A stretch of DNA of 64,000 nucleotides from Selaginella tamariscina (lineage: Eukaryota > Streptophyta > Lycopodiopsida > Selaginellales > Selaginellaceae), in assembly GCA_003024785.1 (NCBI GenBank), contig PUQB01000161.1, positions 62,001-126,000 on the forward strand, written 5' to 3'. Below the pieces are notes generated by a model. The model ran no database searches and was not told where the DNA came from. It saw nothing but the letters and a program-made list of their open reading frames with translations. Of this stretch, positions 36,190 to 49,106 are shown piece by piece. Position 1 is the first letter of the stretch, and each line of letters starts with the position of its first letter. The translations under genes were made by a program, and so were the position numbers.

Positions 36190-36770
36190 GGTAGAGCGGG
36201 ATTAATCTCGCCACCCCTTCTATGCCTCCTGAAAGGGTGGGCAGGATTAATCTCGCCACCCTTCTCGATCCCTTGAATGGGTGCAAAGGATTAATCCCGT
36301 CACTCTTTTCAGTCTTAGAGAGAACTGGTCAGGATTTATTTGGCACATCCATTAAGGGGAAAGAGAAGGGTGGCGAGATTAATCTCGTCGACCATGGAAG
36401 GGATGGCTCGCCACCCTTCTCAGTCCCTTAAACTGGTGTGCGATAAATCTTTTCCGTCTCAAACAGAAGTGGTCAGGATTAATTTGGCTCACTAGTTCAT
36501 AAGACAGAGAAGGGTGGCGGGATTAATCTCGCCACCCCTTCCATGCCTGGTGAGCGGGACTAATCCCGCCCAGGACACTCTCATATGAATAATAGTGGCT
36601 TTGCGAAAAACCCTAACCTGGAACATCAAAACAGGGGAGAGTTTTTTTAAATGGAAGTGCTAACATTGCCAGATTAATCTTGTCATCCTTCCTTGCCTTC
36701 TAGAATGGTGGGTGAGATTAATCCTGCCAACTTCTCTCTAAAACATAGAAGGGCAGCAGGATTAATCTTG
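36190..36770. repeat. Decayed palindrome array E (element III)
   Basis: About ten degenerate copies (for example GCGGGATTAATCTCGCC) with mostly C-to-T and G-to-A changes from the consensus. That pattern fits decay of methylated CpG-rich DNA. Confidence 0.8.
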
Positions 36771-36799
36771 CTACCATGTATGTGAATGTACATGTGTAT

Positions 36800-38100
36800 A
36801 AGTATATATAAGTTCTTTATCTCTTGATACTCATTGATATTCAATGAGTTAACCCTTGTCTTCTCCAAATAGCAACTTGATACGGTGAACTCCATTTGTG
36901 TGTGACAATTATCCCTCCATGGTCATCACAAATGGTCGTCATGGACTCTGCATGCCAGATGTGGAGTGAATCTAGGTGGTTCTGGTGGATGCCAAGATGT
37001 TGTTTGCCAATGTCCAATTCTGGGTCCTGAGTCTAAACCTCGGGGTGTATGGGGATCCCCCCAATCTAACTTCCTACCCTGTTCATTTAGATGATAAGCA
37101 TACCCAATTTTCTTATTGAAATATGTGGATGTCCTTTGAAATTTGAATGCAATTGTTATTGCCTTAATACGGCTCTTGTGCAGCTCCCATAACACAAATG
37201 TTGGTGCTACATTAGAAGTCTTTTGCTTCTATAAGAACTTATCTACTGATCAGTGTATACATGGATGTATGTGTGAACATGTGGAACTGCCTCCAAACAT
37301 TCCTTGAGCTGCAGTAATTTGAATGCATCCCTAATTATCTTACATGTGAATGTGAATGCTGCTATGTGTAATTGCAAACGCTTTGAACTATGGTATATAC
37401 GCCTTGATTACCTAATCAACCAAGCGTTCTTCATGTTCGTCCAACAGCTTGTGCACAAAAGTGTTGAAGTACCACTCCAATTGTTGCTGCTGTATCCAAT
37501 CTTGGATATATGTGATCAAGGTGGAAGATGGTCATGTCACACAATATAGAATTGGTGAGACTTCGATGGCGAGTCCAAATTGTGATTCAGGTTGTGGCCC
37601 TATGGAAGATCTGTTCCATGCGTTGGTGCATGAATCCATCTTATCGAATTGTTAGATGATGGAAATTGGGGTTGAATGGGAAATTAGAATCTGTGGGAAA
37701 AGGAAGAACTCTTGAATGTGTTGAAATCTCAAATTGAAAAGAAAATTCTAAAACGAAATCTAATAGGGTTTCTTCCGCACCACTACCCCTTTTTAAAATC
37801 AATGCATTTATGGGTTGTCAGATATTTTAGAGTGGCCTAGCTATCACCTTTTGGTTTGTCCTCTGTAATGATATCTCTATTTTCGTTAGATTTTGTAGTG
37901 TATATTCCAGTGTTGAATATTGTGAACCTCAATTTTCTTCACTAGTTGGAAATGGTGTTACACTCATATAAGCTGTCTTGGTTATATATTTGAAGCTTTG
38001 CTTACATTGTATTCTCTAGACATGAATGTTCTTTTCTTTTCCCTCGCCTTATTATCAACATGTCCTTCTCGTATTCCAGTCACATTTTGATTAACTTTTG
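36800..38100. other. Retroelement-derived non-coding DNA
   Basis: 36880-37060 is similar to 57165-57340 (both contain GGTGAACTCCAT and ACAAATGGTCGTC), so both may be LTR or leader parts of one gypsy family. I see no credible gene in 37060-38100. Confidence 0.4.
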
Positions 38101-40700
38101 CCCATTCTTTTGGTTCCCCCATAGAATCCTCATTTCCATGTAGTCCTCTTATTTCAATGGCTTCTTCATGGTCCATGACACATTTATCTATGTCGTCCTA
38201 CTTGTGTATTTTTGTATCCAGTTAGCATTTGTTGTAACTATGACTCAAGTAGTTCTTTCAATTCATATTGATTATCTTAGTTATACGGTCTTTAATATCT
38301 TGTTAGTAGTTTCTGCTTCACAAAATCTATCAATTCCAAGATGTATTCATTTCTTTTACTACTCTTAGGATTAATTGGTTCCATGAAATCTATTTCCCAC
38401 TTCATAAATGGTCCTAATGGCACTGTGGATGTAGTGGTTGTACTTGGTGATGTAGTGATGGTTCTTCAATATCTCATAAATATCCATGTTGTAAATAATG
38501 TCTTGGTTGTTCTCCTTTTATTTAAAATAAATTTGCATCAAGTAGATCATCGTTGATCCTTACTCCTTCCCTAATTAAGGTAATTTGATTGTTAATGTAA
38601 TTTTCTTGGTTTGTGAATAATTTGAAAATTAAACTCTTGTAATAGTAAGAACCATCACACCAATCTTCTCGAGTTTTGTTTGCTCAATAAATGGATGAGT
38701 GCCTAGTGATTTATAATAAATTTCACCTTATTAACTAATAGATAATGTCAAAATTTCTTTGTAGCATAAATCATTCCTAGAGCTTCTTTCTTAGTGGTTG
38801 TATAATTTCTTATGCAAGTACTAATCTTTTATTGGTGTAATACAACATACAATCTTTTTTACTTTTGTGTCTACGTTAGTACATTCAATGGCGTAAAACA
38901 ATGCATCCACTTGTACATAAAATTCTTGTGTCCAATTTGGGCTAACCAAAATAAGTGCTTTTGTCAACATTGTCTTCAATGTATGGAAACTTTTCTCGGA
39001 TTCTCCACTTGAACAGCTGTCCTTTCCTCAACAACATAATTAGTAGTTTCACTATTGCTACATAATTTTATTAAATTGTCGATGATATCCCATCTTACCA
39101 AGTAGTTGTCATATCCTTAACAACATAATTAGTAGTTTCACTATTGCTACATAATTTTATTAAATTGTTGATGATATCCCATCTTACCAAGTAGTTGTCA
39201 TTTTTCACTCACATCTATAGGTGTTTTTATGGTTTGTATTACCTTTAATTTATCATGATCCACCATTATCCCTTCCTTGCATACAATATGTCCAAAGTAT
39301 AATGTTATATTATTTTGTTAACACTTCTCAAAACACTTATTAAACATTCATTCTTGTCTCATAAATACTAAAATTGTTTAAGAAAACTTTCATAAATGTT
39401 ATTAGGTAGTCAAAAAGTAAGTGCAGAACTCAAAGGGCATGATGCGATATGTATAAACTCCCCATTCTCCTTTCTATTAATTTTTGACTTACAGTAGTTC
39501 TCATCTTTTGGTGTCATCTGATATAAATTGGCATGTGTAATCTCTATTAGTTCTAGATTATTGTCAAATAGTACTCTCTTCTTCTTTTGTATTCAGACCA
39601 TAGTGGCAATCATAATCCTTCATTCTTAAGGGTCTAGTTGGTTGTTCAATTTATGTCATTTGAGTCTTAATGTCAGCTTTTGTCCATTCTTGTATAACGT
39701 TGTTTCATTGTGCTCCCAATCATGTCGTATTTTTGCATCCTATAACCAAGGTCATCCTAATAAGATTCAATAGGGTCAATTCATCTATCCATAATATGAT
39801 TAAGGGCAACTTTAATTATGCCCATGGGTCGTACTTTTCTCTGATTTGTCATTCACACTAAAGAGGGTGCATTCTCCATTGCACCAAGTCCAATTCTTTG
39901 CAAGCTTCCTCAATAATATTGACTCTTGCCTCCATATATGGATATGTTTGGATGTTGTTTCTTCCAATATGCATAGTCATTGATACTTCCTCATCTAATC
40001 TTTCTCATCTCTAAGAATTTCAGTTGTATTTAGCTCAACTTTAGTTTTAGTTTATTGGGTATTAATTGCATTCAGTACAGTAGTTATTTGCATTTGAGCA
40101 CTCCCCTATATTCAATTGTACCAATGTTGTAATATCACACCCACAATACAATCTTCAAGTGGAAATGTTGATGGGGACCCCATGGATGGCTTGATTGTTT
40201 TGTGTGATATAAAATCTTTCTTTCTTCTTGCTGTATGTTATGGATCTAATTTGCCACTTTCTGCACTACAACTTCTCTTTTTTCTCAATTCTTTGCGTAC
40301 TGATTCTTCTTTATATGTTTCCATCTAGATTTGCTTAGTATGTGTTATTGCATATGTTTCTATGGAAGATAATTCCATATCTTCTTCTCACTTGCATTTG
40401 TGATTTTGCTCCTCCTAGGCACTCTCTTGCTGGACTTCAACCCTCTGTGATATTGGTTTTGGTAACAATATTCCTGGGTGAATGGTGTCCCCATTCTCCA
40501 CATGTGTAGCATCAGAAGTTATTTAATCTATTACATTCAATAGAGTAATGCCTTCTCCCTATATTTGAAACATGTCACATTTGGATTCTCACATGTTGCA
40601 ATGGTGGACCAATAATAAAGATGGCTCTGTTGTGTAGGTGCTGGCAATAACAGCTGCCCTACCCATTAATTCTTCATTGTTGTTATAAAATAAGCTGACC
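38100..40700 (-). pseudogene. Degenerate Ty3/gypsy pol (minus strand)
   Basis: Reading the minus strand from right to left: an RT segment EWGVYTYRIMPFEF (about 39430-39470), FGHIVCKEG near 39290, an RNase H/connection region (SPNWTQEFYVQVDA at about 38900, EALGMIYATKKF near 38790, HYLL then NH*ALIHLL), and an integrase core start GPFMKWEIDFMEPI near 38420. Many stops and frameshifts. An 89-bp tandem duplication lies within it. Confidence 0.7.
39028..39205. repeat. 89-bp tandem duplication
   Basis: Two near-identical units start with CAACATAATTAGTAGTTTCA at 39032 and 39121, inside gypsy pol remnants. Confidence 0.85.
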
Positions 40701-42690
40701 TGGTCCACAAGGGTATTCATGCCATTCCCATTCTTTGATCCTCATTATATTGTCTTTGTGGATAGTTAAGTTGATTTGTACTCTATGTCACATCCCATCT
40801 GGGTGGTGCACCTTTAGTGCACCCAATCATCGGCTATGGTTTGTACCCCGTACTTTGACACTGCCTTGCTTCATGTTCACTCCTCCACATTTGACACTTT
40901 GGTATTTTACATTCCAAAGCATTTGTCCTTCATTCTTACACAATGTGCATAATTACTTTTGGGTCATACTCATACCTCAAATTTCCCTCTTATGTTTGCC
41001 TCTATAGCATCTCTCAAATCATGTGGTCTAGCCAACCGTTTTTTTTTCATTTGCCTTTTTGCATGTTGTAAAGAAAGAACACAAATTAATATTTAAAAAA
41101 GAAATACTAAGCACTTAGTACCTATCTTCTTTTGTGGTTGATTTTGTTACACAAAATCATTAAATCAAACTTCAAGATATAAAGGTCAATGGATTTGCTA
41201 GTTTCCTTGTTGCTTGGTTGCCTTTGCATACTTAGAACTCTCCCTACATACCAGACGAACCTAGTTCGTGTTGCAATGTGTTTTCTCTCCTTTGCAACTT
41301 TAGGCTACTTACACTCTAGCAAATTAAACTAGTTCTTCATTAAAGCTCTCACTTTGCTCGGCACTGGTAAATGAGGACAAAAATCTCTTAAGTACCGTAA
41401 AAGAAAATAACATGTTGGACATCCAAGAATGTTTCACAATTGATAAAATGTTATTTTAGAGGCTTTTGAGTGCTTAGAAGCCATGTTCATCATGAAACCA
41501 ACTTAGATTGGTTTTGGGTCTAGGGTTGATGTACTACTATCCATAAGTTGTTCATAGTAGCCAATTCTTCACCAAGCTTGAGTCATTTAGAACCTCTGCC
41601 CAAAGAATTTATCAACTTTTTGTTGTTATGGATGAAGTCTTGCTCGTGGAGTCCATAAATAGTTCCATCCAAGTTCAAATGTCCATGAAAAATCCACCCT
41701 AGCCATTTCAAAGCGTATGGCTTGCTCAACATTCCAACCATGTCTTCTAGCATACACTTCATGTCCAACAAGAGGTCCTAGAACTTGCTTTATGGTTCAA
41801 GTTCACAATAAATACTTGAGCACAGTGTGTAATAACATTCTCCTAAAATGCCTTGATGGGTCGTGATTAGCAAATCACTAATAATCTTTGACATTATTAT
41901 GAAATATAAAGCACAACCTTGAGAGTTGCTGTGTCATCCCAATCAATAAGTACATCCATTCCAACCTCAATCTTACACAGCATTTGTTAGCGAGGTGTTA
42001 GGAAACCACCTGTCTAGATAGTAAAAATGAACCCTCTTCAATGCATTTTGTTCTATTTTGTCCACCCCCCCCCCCCCCCCCCCGCCCCAAACAACGCTTT
42101 ATGAAAGACAATAGTAAATAGTGGGGAAATAGCCAACTTCATGCACCAACAATTTGTAGCTATGCACAAGGTTTTTTTTTTTTATGACCTGTCAAGGTTA
42201 AGGATCAATAGAGGTGATTGACAATCACCCATCAGCTTTAACATTGTCACACAAGAGTATAAATTTCTAGACATTATAGCATTATGATTTCAATGCAATA
42301 TCTTATTCAACATTGTGTCATCATTAAAGGCTCTAATATTCTTGGACTTCCTTGGTTTGAAGTAGCGAATTTGCATTTTGATTGGAGAACTTGCACCACG
42401 TGAATGTTCACATGTTTGCCACTTCACACATTGTCTACTACGGGTGTCTACCTGGGAGTTCGGCTACAAGTTTGCACAACACATGCCACATGTGTTTAGC
42501 TGCAAGTCAGAATTTTGCATATTACCCTACACCAATTCAAGAATGATGTGGTGTCATGATCCATCTTTCGCCTTTATAGTTGTTTTTCATCCATTTACAA
42601 TCAATACAACAATTGCCTCTCCTACATCCATGGCAATACCTTCTCAATATGTTGATTTTGCTAGTGTTCTCAACAAAAAATGAGTAATGA
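40700..42690. other. Degenerate repeat DNA, no gene recognised
   Basis: No clear domain in any frame. Contains a poly-C run (about 42066-42083). Presumably gag or leader parts of neighbouring gypsy relics. Confidence 0.4.
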
Positions 42691-43083
42691 AATTGCCACA
42701 ACATGACTATCCAATCAATATGGTGGAAGGCAAATTACCACCATCAAGCCAATCTATGAATTGTCACCAAAGAAACTAGAAACACTCAAGTAGTACATCA
42801 AGGAGAATTTAGTAATAGGACTCATTTGGCACTCTTGCTCTCCACATGGGGCCATGTGTTCTTTGTTTTCAAAAATATGGTAGTCTACGCCTTCTCAATA
42901 AAATCATTGTGCCCAATTGGTACTTGCTCCCACTTATTTCTGATATGTTTGAATGACTATCCAAGGCATGGCATTTCAAAAATAGTGACTTGCAAAGGGT
43001 GTACAACTTAGTTTGCATCTAACAGGGTGAGGAATGGAAGATGGAATTTTGTACTCAATACAAATAATTTAATATACAATAAT

Positions 43084-43941
43084 GGGTCGAGTCGCACATG
43101 CACTTATACTTAAAAATTTGAAGTGCTAGCAATTAAAAAGTTAATGGTTTGTACATTCGCACATAGAAACTTTAAAATGATTTTTGCAATTTAATTACAC
43201 ATTTTAAGACTTGTTGTGTTCACACATGGTAGCGAATTTGTCCTCAAATTTAATGCATGTCTCTTTATACATGAAACACTTAAATTTTGCTAATGTTTTC
43301 ATCTCTAAATATGTTTTCACCTTTAAATTCTACTTAAAATTCAAAAATTCAAATTCAAATTGAGCTCGGGGATCATGGAGCTACGCGCCCTAAACCTGGG
43401 CCCCAAGCTCCACCACCAACACTGAGTTAGCCTCGGCCTCGATTGAGGCCTAGAGTTCGTGCCATCTCCTTCTCCCCACTCGCCACCTGATCGCTGTCCT
43501 GATCGCTGTCCTGATCAGCACCCTGCTCTTCCTCTGGAAGCCCTAAATCCCTAATCACCACTTAATTGAGATTTATGGGGGTGGCAATTGCACCCCTGAC
43601 ATCAGCCAATCTAGCACCAAAATCTAGCTGCCGCGAACCCTAGACCTAGCCCTTGAAGAATCTTGACAAGAATCTTTTTGAAATAATTCATAAGTGCCCC
43701 TTAAAATTTAAGATCACCTTCTGAGGTGGTTTTAAATTTTGATTTTTTTTCTTTTTAAAACACTAAAATTTTAAGGGTTACACCATTAAATTTAAAATAG
43801 GTACGGAACAAACAACCTTAAATTTTTCACACTTAAAATTTAACTTAATGGCCGCCCTTATCTCCTAAATACATGTACATAGCAATTTAAGTGCACTTTT
43901 GGCCCTTATCTCTAACTATAAGTGCAGGTGCGAATCGACCC
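43084..43941. mobile_element. Small non-autonomous TIR DNA element
   Basis: 858 bp with inverted ends of at least 25 bp (GGGTCGAGTCGCACATGCAC... against the rc of ...GTGCAGGTGCGAATCGACCC, two mismatches in the first 20). Flanked by AAT on both sides (43081-43083 and 43942-43944), a possible 3-bp target duplication. AT-rich outside, GC-rich in the middle, no open frame. Inserted in gypsy RT. Superfamily uncertain; PIF/Harbinger-like is possible from the 3-bp duplication. Confidence 0.75.
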
Positions 43942-44251
43942 AATGTCATTTACATTATTGAGTGCACTAGTTGTTTTTCAACATATGGCTATGGTGTTTT
44001 TCGAGACTTTCTCAACATGTTTATTGTTGTCTACATCAATAACATCCTCATTTTCTTTAAGACATAGGAGGAACATATTCAACACATGAGACAGGTTCTT
44101 CAACAACTCTGGGAGCATGGATTATTCACCAAATTGGAAAAGTGTTCTTTTGACCAGCCCACTATTAAGTTTGTTGGCTACTTGATCTTTGCCTGGAGGG
44201 TAGAGATGGATGCTTCAAAAGTTTGTACTATCCTTGATTAGGAACATCCAA

Positions 44252-45885
44252 TGTCATAATTTTTATTGTGACTCTTCTTTACTTTGGACATTGACTGTTC
44301 TTATAGAATTATGTTGACAAGCTTTATGTTTTAAGAAAACATGCCTGCTTAGTGCACTTAAGCATCTAATGATGATTTGGCCAGGTATCGTTAGGTACTT
44401 ATAAGAAATTCTAAATGAAGTTAGCACTTTCATTTAAAAAACTCTTACTTTGGTTTTTTGTGTCCTAGCTATCTGGTGAGTTTGACATGTCAAATATGGG
44501 TAGAAATATATGTGCCTAACCCTAGAGTTAACTTAACTCCATGCTCTAAACCCCTTGATTTAGGGTTTATGGATCGATGAGTCATTAGGTTAAACTCATC
44601 AAGTATATTCCTATTAAGAATAATATTATGTGCTAGCCAATTTTATAAAACAAAAAATGGGGAGGGCATGGGGTCCTCTATCACATATATGAAGTAAGAT
44701 ATGTAGTGAGAGTTCTTAGGTTCATAACTAAGCTTATTATTCTTTTACTAGTAAAAGTTCTATATGTTGTACCACTTCAACTTCAAGACAATAACCTTTG
44801 GGGTAATCTACCCTTAACATTAGTAAATTTGTGTATGAGAGGTCTTGTTAGAGTGCACGTTCTAAGGGTTAAAAGTTGAGGCATGTCTCTAACTTCCTCC
44901 ATGTCAAGTTAGAAGTAACACTCAAAACTAAATAGGGCACATTTGTGTCCTTATCCAAATGTGTGTGGGGTCTTGGTTGACACTCTTTACCAAGTTCATG
45001 AGGGTTCATAAAGGGGTTATAGAATTGGCATTTAAAAGCCACGTTCGTGGCACCATGTGTAACTCTGAAACTTGAGGGGCTATGGTGAGATAATCACATC
45101 TTGGGAAATAGTTATATGAAGATGTGACACTAGGCTAAATGGCACATAATACAATGCCTGAGGCATGCCCTATGGGTTTAACATTTAAGGTTAGATACTT
45201 TAGTAAGTAGGCATACTTGTGCTCACATCAGCCTTGGGCATTGACTCAAGGGAGGTTAAGTCTTGTAATTAGGTGTGTTATTATAGGGGGTGTTCTCCTC
45301 CATAATTCATTAATAAAAGCCCTTTTCATGAGGCACTCATGAAGTTGTGTACTTAGGGTTTTTCAAACTTTAGCCTTAGATTGTTTGCTTAGCAAAACAC
45401 TTGTGTTTGCCTATGGCACACACTTGTGTCCTCACTAAGTATTAGCCCTAGGTCTAAGGTATGACATGGTCACTCAAATCCTTAGGGATTAATTATGGAT
45501 TAAGGTACCCTTGTTGCCCTAAAGGGGTTGTACTCTCAAATGAGAGTGATTTCTTCAGGGGTAAGTCATGATGTCTTAACTTTATTATGGAGGTATGTGC
45601 AAGGCATGTCTTTTTAATGAGGTTAGGGCATGAGCTTGTTTAGGTCTCTTTGGACATGATTCTAAAGTCTATTTGGATTATCCTCTAAGGTTTAAAGCAT
45701 AATCATTTTAGGGGACTTAGAGTAGGGACCCTAAGCTTTGTGCCTATTTAGGCATCTAAGTTAGACTCTTGGGGTTGTGTTGGCTATTTAAATGGCTACA
45801 AGGTGTTAATGTTAACCAACACAACTTAGATGCCTTGGGTTGTGTTGGCAGCAACATGTTGGCCCTTTGGGTAAAAACTATGACA
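44252..45885 (+). mobile_element. Solo LTR inserted in gypsy RT
   Basis: TGTCATAATT...TGACA ends, 1,634 bp, same family as 25833-27593 but more diverged. Flanks TCCAA and TTCGA match at 3 of 5, and the differences are transitions. It splits the RT frame between VEMDASKV and the downstream PLTKL segment. Confidence 0.8.
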
Positions 45886-48149
45886 TTCGACATGTGTTCA
45901 AGAAGTGTAGTGCTTTCTCAGTTCCAGCAACTCCTACGATCTTCAAGATCATGCTACCTCTCACCAAACTAATGGGGAAGGACACGCCCTTCTAATGGAT
46001 GACCAAAGGCAACACAACTTTCAAGATGTTTTCACCAACACTCCCGTTTTATGCATCAAGATCCTACCAAATCATACATCATAGAGGCTTATGCATCGAA
46101 CTTCAGTATTAGTAGTGTGTTATCACAAGAGAATGCCCACCCCATAGCATTCCACTTATGCAAGTTCACAGCTACTAAAATTAGCTACAACATTTACAAT
46201 AAGGAACTACTGGTGATTGTGGATTCATTTGAGGAATGGCATTGGTTTTTGGAAGGATCATCGCACCTCACCATAGTCTACAACTATCACAAGACCCTCC
46301 AGTTTTGGGTGTTTGCAAAGGTACTTACTTACATGCAAGCATGTTGGTCACAATTACTTTTATGATTTTGATTTGTGATTTTACATTGCCCTGGCCATCT
46401 CAACAAGGTCAATGCCCTCTCTTGATGGGGTTATTTAGCTCCTATATGCCCAATGAGCCTATTTTTGATCTTCAATAGAATGTACTTTTGGATCCACAAC
46501 AATTATAAGCCAATGCACTTTCCAAATCTATTGCATGTTTATTGATCAACTTGAAGTTGCACAATATTTGGCTCAAGTATATAAAGTTTGTTACTTGATG
46601 ACTTACTTGCATTAGGCTCTTCCCCTGCTATATGTCACATTAACAAAACATTTGAGTTGTCCACAAGTTTAATAATAACAAATTTATAATTAAGTTGCCA
46701 TTGACTTTGTCCTTCTGCATTTTCTAAAGCTTTAGGCTCATTTCATGTTTCTTATGAAAGTGGCTTAGTTCATATAAGGTTCTTTGCCGAGGAGGTCACT
46801 TAGTGCATGCCATAATGATAAAAGGGAGATCCTTGGGTTCACTAGGGCAATGAAGGGATGCTCATTTGTTGTTGTGTGAGAGGAGATAGACAATGATGCT
46901 CTCCCACAACTAGAAGGCAAGCAATTGTATTTCTAGGGCCAATGCAACTTGCCATGACTCAAAATCAAGAGCGGTATACTTGCATATTAGATGAGGTTCT
47001 CCTTAAAATTATAAAAGGACATGAATGTGTTTTTGTAGCAGGTTTGCACTTGATTTTAGCAAGCAAGAAGATAAATCATGAATGGAGAAAATAATTTCAG
47101 GGAAATGAAAAAAAAAAATTGAGGCATAAAGGAAGGAGTGATTGATTCAAGTTAATCTCTTATGATAAAGATGGATATGCAATCTTCAAAATCTATTGTC
47201 ATGAGTGTGAACTTGCTTATGGAAAAGGCATCAAAGAGGATGTAGTCAATGAACAACATGATCATTGGCGAGATGAAGGATTCAATAGACTCCCAAGGAT
47301 GTCTCCATAGCCTCACTTGAAGGGCCATGCCATTCCAGTTGATTGGGGATCAATTATATAAGTGAGGGAGAGATGAGATCCTTTGAAAATGTCCCCTAAG
47401 GTGGAAAATTCTTGAGATCCTCAACACAACACACATGAGACCTGGTTTTGGGGGAAGAAAACAGCCAAGAAGATCTTACAAACGAGACTATGGTGGCCAA
47501 CGATCTTCTGAGATGCCACAAGAATAGTGAGGGGTTATAGTGATTGTTAGCAAACCAGTCGACTGACGACCAGCCAAGATATGGAATACTACTCATCAGT
47601 AGGGATGTCGGTGTTCAAGAAGTAGGGATTAGACTTCATAGGTCTGATCAATCCAAAGGCCCATATGACACACTCCAGGTACATTATGGTAGTAACAAAT
47701 TACGCATAAAGTGGGTAGAAGTGAAGGCACTCAAAAAGATAATGGTGAGGTGGATGTTCAAGTTCATTTATGGAACATTATAACGAGGTTCAGCTATTCA
47801 TTGGAATTGGTGTTGGACTAAAGGAGTCACCTCATCAACGAAACGGTCCACAAGTTGGTCAACACATGCATCATCAAACATTGCATGTCACTACCCACAA
47901 GAAAACAAATAGGCAAAGTCCACTAACAAAAGGCTGGTGACCATCCTTAAAAAAACTCTACCACAACGAACCTTGGTAGTGGGACAAGATGCTACTGTTT
48001 GTCTTGTGGGCATATCGGTTGACCTTTAAATCGACAACCATAGCCACGCCCTTTTGTCTGGCATATAGCCTAGAGGACATCATGCCATGGGAGTTCATCA
48101 TTCCTAGCTTGCAGATAAACTTGACAAATAAAATTGCAGAAGAGCAAGT

Positions 48150-49106
48150 TAATTGTGGAGCTTATGGAGGCTATCGTATTTACTCTACAGTTGATTTAAG
48201 CAGCTGGTTAATTGTTGCCACGCCTCTTCTACTTGCTTCCTCTTGCAATCCACGATCTCTCATAGTTAAACTCCATGGAGAAGCTATTCCAAATACCCCT
48301 TTGACTCCTTTTGAGTGGTCTGGCAACGGTCCATGAGCTTCTTTAATATAGTAGTCTGAATAAGACGGCCAGCTGGTTTAGGTTGGTGCAGAAGTACACC
48401 GAGCCGCCCAATCTGAATCGAATATCCACTCACTTAGTCTTTCCCATCTCTAGTTGTACCGTATGGATGAATTGGCGAGCTCGCTCGGCAAATTCTGGCC
48501 TCTCTACCTCTCCCCACGGGGCTTTGTAAAGACCAAGCAGCCACATCTGTTTTTGAACCCGTCAAACATCAGGTTGGTTAATCAATTCCTTAAAATTGGA
48601 GAACTTAGGGACCACCAGCTCCGCAACCCTATCATGGCCATTGTACAGCACTCAGATCTGCTGAATGGGTACCGGCTTGTTATGCTTCGTCCATTCCATC
48701 CTCCTAATGGTAGGGAATAGTCGGGCTATCCTACAGGGGAGTGAGTGTGCCCTCGTTCATCCTTGTTGTCCCTATTAGGAGGGTGCCATCGTGGCGGCCT
48801 ACCTCATCTAATATGACCAGCGCTTTTACCCACATGCCACAATACTATCAACCATTATTACCCCGTTTTATGTGCTCACACGTGTGGTCCACCCTCATAC
48901 ACCATGTGACCGTGTGAGCTGGCCACACGTCTGGGACTGGGATACCGATTCCCCGTTGAGTGCCCTTTCCTTCGGCTCTCAACGCCTCTACTTCGGTCAC
49001 GCCTTCACCCCAAAGGTCTGTGAGGTTTGCCTTCTTTGCCTGGTTTTCTTGAGTGGGGCCTTTTGCCAGGTGGATGTATGACTTGAGGTGATTCCCATTA
49101 ACCTTA
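48150..49106. other. Intergenic/repeat DNA, nothing recognised
   Basis: Open stretches exist (for example 48454-48720), but none has a domain, a start context or a partner elsewhere in the window that I could recognise. Confidence 0.4.

Larger units (their letters stand above)
33929..36780. mobile_element. Element III: diverged internal fragment abutting element II
   Basis: Collinear with 9515-12120 of element II in the same orientation: X-gene exons, the conserved hairpin and a decayed palindrome array. It starts exactly where element II ends. No terminal repeat of its own was found. It is more diverged than I and II, so probably an older copy. Confidence 0.75.
42690..48150 (+). pseudogene. 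Degenerate Ty3/gypsy pol (plus strand), interrupted twice
   Basis: RT start at about 42700-43080 (segments like PLISDMFE and GEEWKMEF). It resumes at 43965-44235 with FRDFLNMFIVVYINNILIFF and LEKCSFDQPTIKFVGYL; the usual YxDD is YINN. After the LTR insertion come PLTKLMGKDTPF and an RNase H stretch DPTKSYIIEAYASNFSISSVLSQ (46051-46365). Integrase-like text lies at 47860-48150 (RLVTILKKTL, LLFVLWAYRLTFKSTT, then PWEFIIPSLQ). Stops and frameshifts throughout. Interrupted by the TIR element at 43084-43941 and the solo LTR at 44252-45885. Confidence 0.7.

Noticed and set aside
48454..48720. An 89-residue plus-strand frame
   Set aside because: No motif recognised, sits in retroelement debris, and low Ser/Pro complexity fits chance.
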